A stretch of 15,253 nucleotides of DNA, from positions 1 through 15,253 of the forward strand of contig JACQPP010000140.1 of NCBI GenBank assembly GCA_016207465.1, given 5' to 3'. The position numbers and the translations under genes are program-made. The stretch comes from Methanobacteriota archaeon. GTDB lineage: Archaea > Halobacteriota > Syntropharchaeia > JACQPP01. Below, in pieces: positions 13,095-15,253 of the stretch (the stretch's first letter is position 1; each line of letters opens with the position of its first letter). The notes beneath the pieces were generated by a model, which had not been told where the DNA came from, made no database searches, and saw only the letters and a list, made by a program, of their open reading frames with translations.

Positions 13095-14066
13095 ATGGTG
13101 CGCCTCCTGGACCTCACCCGCGAATACCTCGAAGTGAGGAGGGAACTCGACCGCCACTACCTCGACACCTACAAGAAGAGCCTCGGCTACGAACTCATGG
13201 AGGGGCGCCCCTTCTTCCCCTACGAAGCCATCCGCGACACCATCCTCATCACCGCGGTGATGGCCATCCTCCTCTTCCTCACCGCCTTCGCCGCCCCCCC
13301 CTTGAACCCCCCGGGGAACCTCGACTCCCAGACCGAGTTCATCTTCCCCGACTGGTACCTCCTCTGGTCCTTCGGCATCCTCAAACTCGCCGAGGACATC
13401 CCCGTCATCCTCGCCCCCGGCCTCCCCCCGCTGACTCCCGAGATTGTCGAGCTCAACGCCCTCTTCTGGGGCAGCGCCCTCTCCGGAGTCCCCTTCATGG
13501 TCCTCGGCGCCCTCCCCTTCATTGACCGCGGCAAGGAGAGGCGCCCCGTCGCCGCCCCCTTCCGCGCCGCCTTCGGCATCTGGGGGGTCATGTTCATCGC
13601 CACCCAGTCCATGTACTCCGTCAACATGATTATTGACCAGCAGTACTTCCACAACCAGAACTTCTCCTTCCCCCTCCTCAAGGCCATCACCTACCTCGCC
13701 CCCTTCCCCGTGGCCGCCGGATTCTACTTCTGGCTCAAAAGCCTCCAGAAGGGATACGAGTTCAAGCTCAACCGCTGCTACCAGTGCTGGCTCTGCGACG
13801 ACGCCTGCCCCATCACCCAGGTCACCAGCAAGCCCTTCCCCAAACTCAACCTCATCTACAACTCCTACCAGAAACAGTTCGATGGGGTGGGGCTCTGGGA
13901 GTGCCTCACCTGCGGCGCCTGCACCGCCGTCTGCCCCGAGGAAATAGACTACGACTCCTACGTCCTCTACATGCGCCGCGTCGCCATGGGAATCGAGAAA
14001 TACGACCCGAAGAAGTCCTTCGTCCGGCCTCGCGACCACGGCCCCCTCGGCCTCCTGCCCCCATAA
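13095..14066 (+). CDS. Cytochrome b subunit IV fused to a 2[4Fe-4S] ferredoxin domain
   Basis: A 323-residue fusion. Residues 1-215 are the C-terminal half of cytochrome b (subunit IV type), with four membrane helices (about 47-66, 121-141, 156-175, 193-214) and the Qo motif P85-D-W-Y, the PDWY variant of PEWY. Residues 225-300 hold two complete cysteine sets: C228, C231, C234 with C238-P, and C270, C273, C276 with C280-P, the two-cluster pattern seen in bacterial ferredoxins and in HdrC-like proteins. Four helices starting from the cytoplasm return the C-terminus to the cytoplasm, so the clusters should face the Qi/heme bH side. One reading frame covers both parts without a frameshift. It begins five bases after the cytochrome b stop. 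The electron partner is unknown; ordinary subunit IV proteins lack this domain. Confidence 0.92.
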   Translation: MVRLLDLTREYLEVRRELDRHYLDTYKKSLGYELMEGRPFFPYEAIRDTILITAVMAILLFLTAFAAPPLNPPGNLDSQTEFIFPDWYLLWSFGILKLAEDIPVILAPGLPPLTPEIVELNALFWGSALSGVPFMVLGALPFIDRGKERRPVAAPFRAAFGIWGVMFIATQSMYSVNMIIDQQYFHNQNFSFPLLKAITYLAPFPVAAGFYFWLKSLQKGYEFKLNRCYQCWLCDDACPITQVTSKPFPKLNLIYNSYQKQFDGVGLWECLTCGACTAVCPEEIDYDSYVLYMRRVAMGIEKYDPKKSFVRPRDHGPLGLLPP

Positions 14067-14114
14067 TTTTTCTTTTTTCTTTTCGACCCGTGTTAAAAGA
14101 AAAAAGAAAAATTA
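14064..14114. terminator. 20-bp-arm inverted repeat, U-rich terminator of the cytochrome operon
   Basis: The arms 14064-14083 and 14095-14114 are exact complements (TAA then T5-C-T6-C-T4) around the 11-base loop CGACCCGTGTT. The left arm begins with the TAA stop codon of the subunit IV fusion. The U-rich run after the stop fits archaeal intrinsic termination. A further copy of AAAGAAAAAAGAAAAA follows at 14118-14133, just ahead of the next gene. Confidence 0.7.
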
Positions 14115-14138
14115 ACTAAAGAAAAAAGAAAAAACACC

Positions 14139-14420
14139 ATGTTCGAATCCACCAAACAGACCCGCATCGAACTCCGGCAGAAACTCCGCCAGGGCCGCTT
14201 CCTCTTCCCCCCCTTCCCCGGGACCTACTCCTTCACCACCATCCGCCTCGTCCTCCTCGGCTCCAAGCTTGGGGCCGTCGCCATCGTCGCCGTGGCCAGC
14301 GAACTCCTCTTCTCCGGCAACCCCCTCGGACTCCTCCTCGTCATCCCCGGAGTCCTCGTCTTCATCCTCCCCCGCCACGTCCAGATGGTCGAGGAGACCC
14401 CCTCCACCGGAACCGCGTAA
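14139..14420 (+). CDS. Small two-helix membrane protein behind the cytochrome operon
   Basis: A 93-residue protein that I do not recognise. A polar, basic N-terminal third (MFESTKQTRIELRQKLRQ) is followed by two hydrophobic segments (about 35-57 and 62-80) and a short polar tail. It lies 72 bases after the subunit IV fusion, beyond the strong inverted repeat, so it may be read from its own promoter; the only AT-rich candidate is the ATTAACTAAAG stretch at 14111-14121, about 23 bases ahead. C-rich codon use matches the upstream operon. It could be an accessory subunit of the cytochrome complex, but only position suggests this. Its stop (14418-14420) abuts the stop of the convergent gene with no gap; CGCGTA-AC-TACGCG at 14414-14427 makes a small palindrome there. 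Confidence 0.65.
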   Translation: MFESTKQTRIELRQKLRQGRFLFPPFPGTYSFTTIRLVLLGSKLGAVAIVAVASELLFSGNPLGLLLVIPGVLVFILPRHVQMVEETPSTGTA

Positions 14421-14879
14421 CTACGCGTTCTTCCGCTTCCATTCCTCCCACAGGGCCCACAGGGCCTCCACGTCCTCCCGCACCGCGCTCTCGTCCCCCG
14501 AGCCTCCCATCCTCTCCACCCCCGCCTCGAACTCCTCCAGGGCCCGCCTCAACCGGTCGGCCCACTCCTCCACTCCGATGCGCGCCGAGACCAGCTCCGG
14601 TGCCCCGCGGGGACGAACCCCCGCCTCCACCTCGCTCCCATGAAGCCGGAGCCGCAGGGGCACACCGGAACCGAAGTAGGTGTCAAAGGAGCCGCGCTCC
14701 AGAAGCACCTTGAGCAGTGTAGTGAGGCTCTTGCCGTTGATGCCCCCCACAACCCGCACCTCCCCCCCGCCCCCCGGGCGCACGACAAGTTCGGCCTGCA
14801 CCATCTCCGGGACCAGCCACGCCTGCTCCCACTCCCCTGTCCGCACCTCCACCACCCGCACCTCCACTCCCGGGGTCAT
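14421..14879 (-). CDS. Unrecognised 152-residue protein following tusA
   Basis: The start ATG at 14877-14879 overlaps the tusA stop by one base (TGATG), so it is translated with TusA. It is a soluble protein: a mixed strand-rich first half (VEVRVVEVRTGEWEQ, AELVVRPGGGGEVRVV), a segment INGKSLTTLLKVLLERG, and a charged helical second half ending EEWKRKNA. INGKSLTTLL faintly recalls the regulatory-site helix of HPr-like proteins, but the catalytic His motif is missing and I do not assign that family. The tight coupling to TusA suggests a role in sulfur transfer or in delivering TusA to a target. Coding strand is G-rich, unlike the cytochrome genes next to it. Confidence 0.65.
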   Translation of the reverse strand: MTPGVEVRVVEVRTGEWEQAWLVPEMVQAELVVRPGGGGEVRVVGGINGKSLTTLLKVLLERGSFDTYFGSGVPLRLRLHGSEVEAGVRPRGAPELVSARIGVEEWADRLRRALEEFEAGVERMGGSGDESAVREDVEALWALWEEWKRKNA

Positions 14880-15115
14880 CAGACGCCCCGCTTCACGTAG
14901 AACACCAGCAGTTTCGGGTCCTCCACCCGCGCCTCCACCAGCTCGTGGCCGTCCCGCCTCGCCCACGCGGGGATGTCCTGCTTCGCCGCCGGGTCCGTCG
15001 AGAGAATCTCCAGCACCTCCCCGGGCCCGACCTGCTGGATGGCCCGCTTGGATTTCGCCACCGGGATGGGACACATCAGGCCGCGCACATCCAGGGTCCG
15101 GGAGGCAGACACCAT
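14879..15115 (-). CDS. TusA-family sulfur carrier protein
   Basis: A 78-residue TusA/SirA-like protein. The active-site motif LDVRGLMCPIPVAKSK carries C15 in CPIP, the Cys that holds persulfide sulfur. The rest (GPGEVLEILSTDPAAKQDIPAWARRDGHELV) is the standard two-layer fold of the family, and the length is normal. Archaeal members pass sulfur to tRNA thiolation, molybdenum cofactor synthesis or sulfur oxidation; which one applies cannot be told here. The start at 15113-15115 is chosen because the TATA-like box lies about 27 bases upstream (leaderless) and the family N-terminus starts there; the longer frame is not needed. Confidence 0.92.
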   Translation of the reverse strand: MVSASRTLDVRGLMCPIPVAKSKRAIQQVGPGEVLEILSTDPAAKQDIPAWARRDGHELVEARVEDPKLLVFYVKRGV

Positions 15116-15138
15116 CACAGGAGAATCGGGGACCGAAT

Positions 15139-15146
15139 CTATAAAG
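15139..15146 (-). promoter_or_regulatory. TATA box of tusA
   Basis: CTTTATAG on the minus strand is centred about 27 bases from the tusA ATG at 15115, so transcription would begin at or next to the start codon. It lies in the 50-base gap after the upstream gene's stop. Confidence 0.6.
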
Positions 15147-15165
15147 TTCTGTCCAACGCCGCGAT

Positions 15166-15253
15166 TCAGCCGCCCACATAGGGGGTGATGCGTCGCCCAT
15201 CCGGGAGCAGGGTGGGGTCCACCCACGGGGGCAGGCCCGGCCCGCCCCCGGGC
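15166..15253 (-). CDS. Partial CDS, C-terminal 28 residues of an unknown protein
   Basis: On the minus strand an open frame enters from the right edge and stops at TGA (15166-15168). The readable tail is PGGGPGLPPWVDPTLLPDGR and then RITPYVGG. It looks like a real protein end (WVDPTLLPDGRRI has a natural composition), but 28 residues do not identify a family. Being 50 bases upstream of tusA on the same strand, it may belong to the same transcription unit, though tusA has its own TATA-like box in the gap. Confidence 0.45.
   Translation of the reverse strand, partial: PGGGPGLPPWVDPTLLPDGRRITPYVGG

Noticed and set aside
12103..14039. Two long minus-strand frames opposite the cytochrome b genes
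   Set aside because: Acidic, low-complexity shadows of membrane-protein codons; the plus strand carries all heme, PDWY and cluster residues.
14770..14820. HPr-like signature INGKSLTTLL in the gene behind tusA
   Set aside because: No active-site His motif and no fold-wide match; a resemblance over ten residues is too weak to name the family.

Overview
The window reads as a piece of chromosome from a GC-rich archaeon. The archaeal signs are a GHMP-type shikimate kinase, an archaeal phosphoglycolate phosphatase-like HAD protein, a PIN-ATPase-KH protein, a DUF5612-like protein, and TATA-like boxes about 25-30 bases ahead of several start codons that lack a clear leader (leaderless style). A Thermoplasmatota-type lineage with an aerobic or nitrate-type respiratory chain is my best guess, but this is inference; there is no rRNA or ribosomal protein in the window to place it. 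No tRNA, CRISPR array, transposase or phage gene was seen.

Layout. 1-180 is the start of a membrane protein on the minus strand, divergent from the PIN-ATPase-KH gene (220-2034). A DUF5612-like gene (2050-2697, minus) is divergent from a COG1407-type phosphoesterase (2835-3638). A minus-strand group follows: purM (6095-7138), a phosphoglycolate phosphatase-like HAD protein (5424-6086) and a 552-residue lipid/polysaccharide flippase (3737-5395). A second, tightly overlapped minus-strand operon runs CBS protein (9881-10315), endonuclease III (9241-9876), shikimate kinase (8393-9244), chorismate mutase (8093-8389) and a membrane-anchored Lon-type (S16) protease (7248-8096).

From 10436 on the plus strand lies the most striking part: a respiratory cytochrome b6/bc operon of a membrane-anchored cytochrome c, a small two-helix membrane protein, a Tat-type Rieske protein, a b6-type cytochrome b, and a subunit IV whose C-terminus is fused to a two-[4Fe-4S] ferredoxin domain. 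A 20-bp-arm inverted repeat follows, then another small two-helix protein (14139-14420). Helix count places the ferredoxin domain on the cytoplasmic side. The cytochrome b carries the FYCLGG cysteine which, in b6 and Bacillus-type cytochromes, attaches heme ci at the cytoplasmic quinone site. Together these suggest a quinol:cytochrome c oxidoreductase with a built-in wire between a cytoplasmic low-potential iron-sulfur carrier and the quinone-reducing site. The window ends with a TusA sulfur-carrier gene, an unrecognised gene behind it, and the tail of another gene, all on the minus strand.

A second theme is a set of perfect hairpins with different stems but a related loop (transcript sense GASCGWAGSGA or an extended form), each directly upstream of a gene and in the same orientation to it. 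A related hairpin pair sits in-frame inside purM. Two of the upstream copies also share a 16-base TATA-like block.
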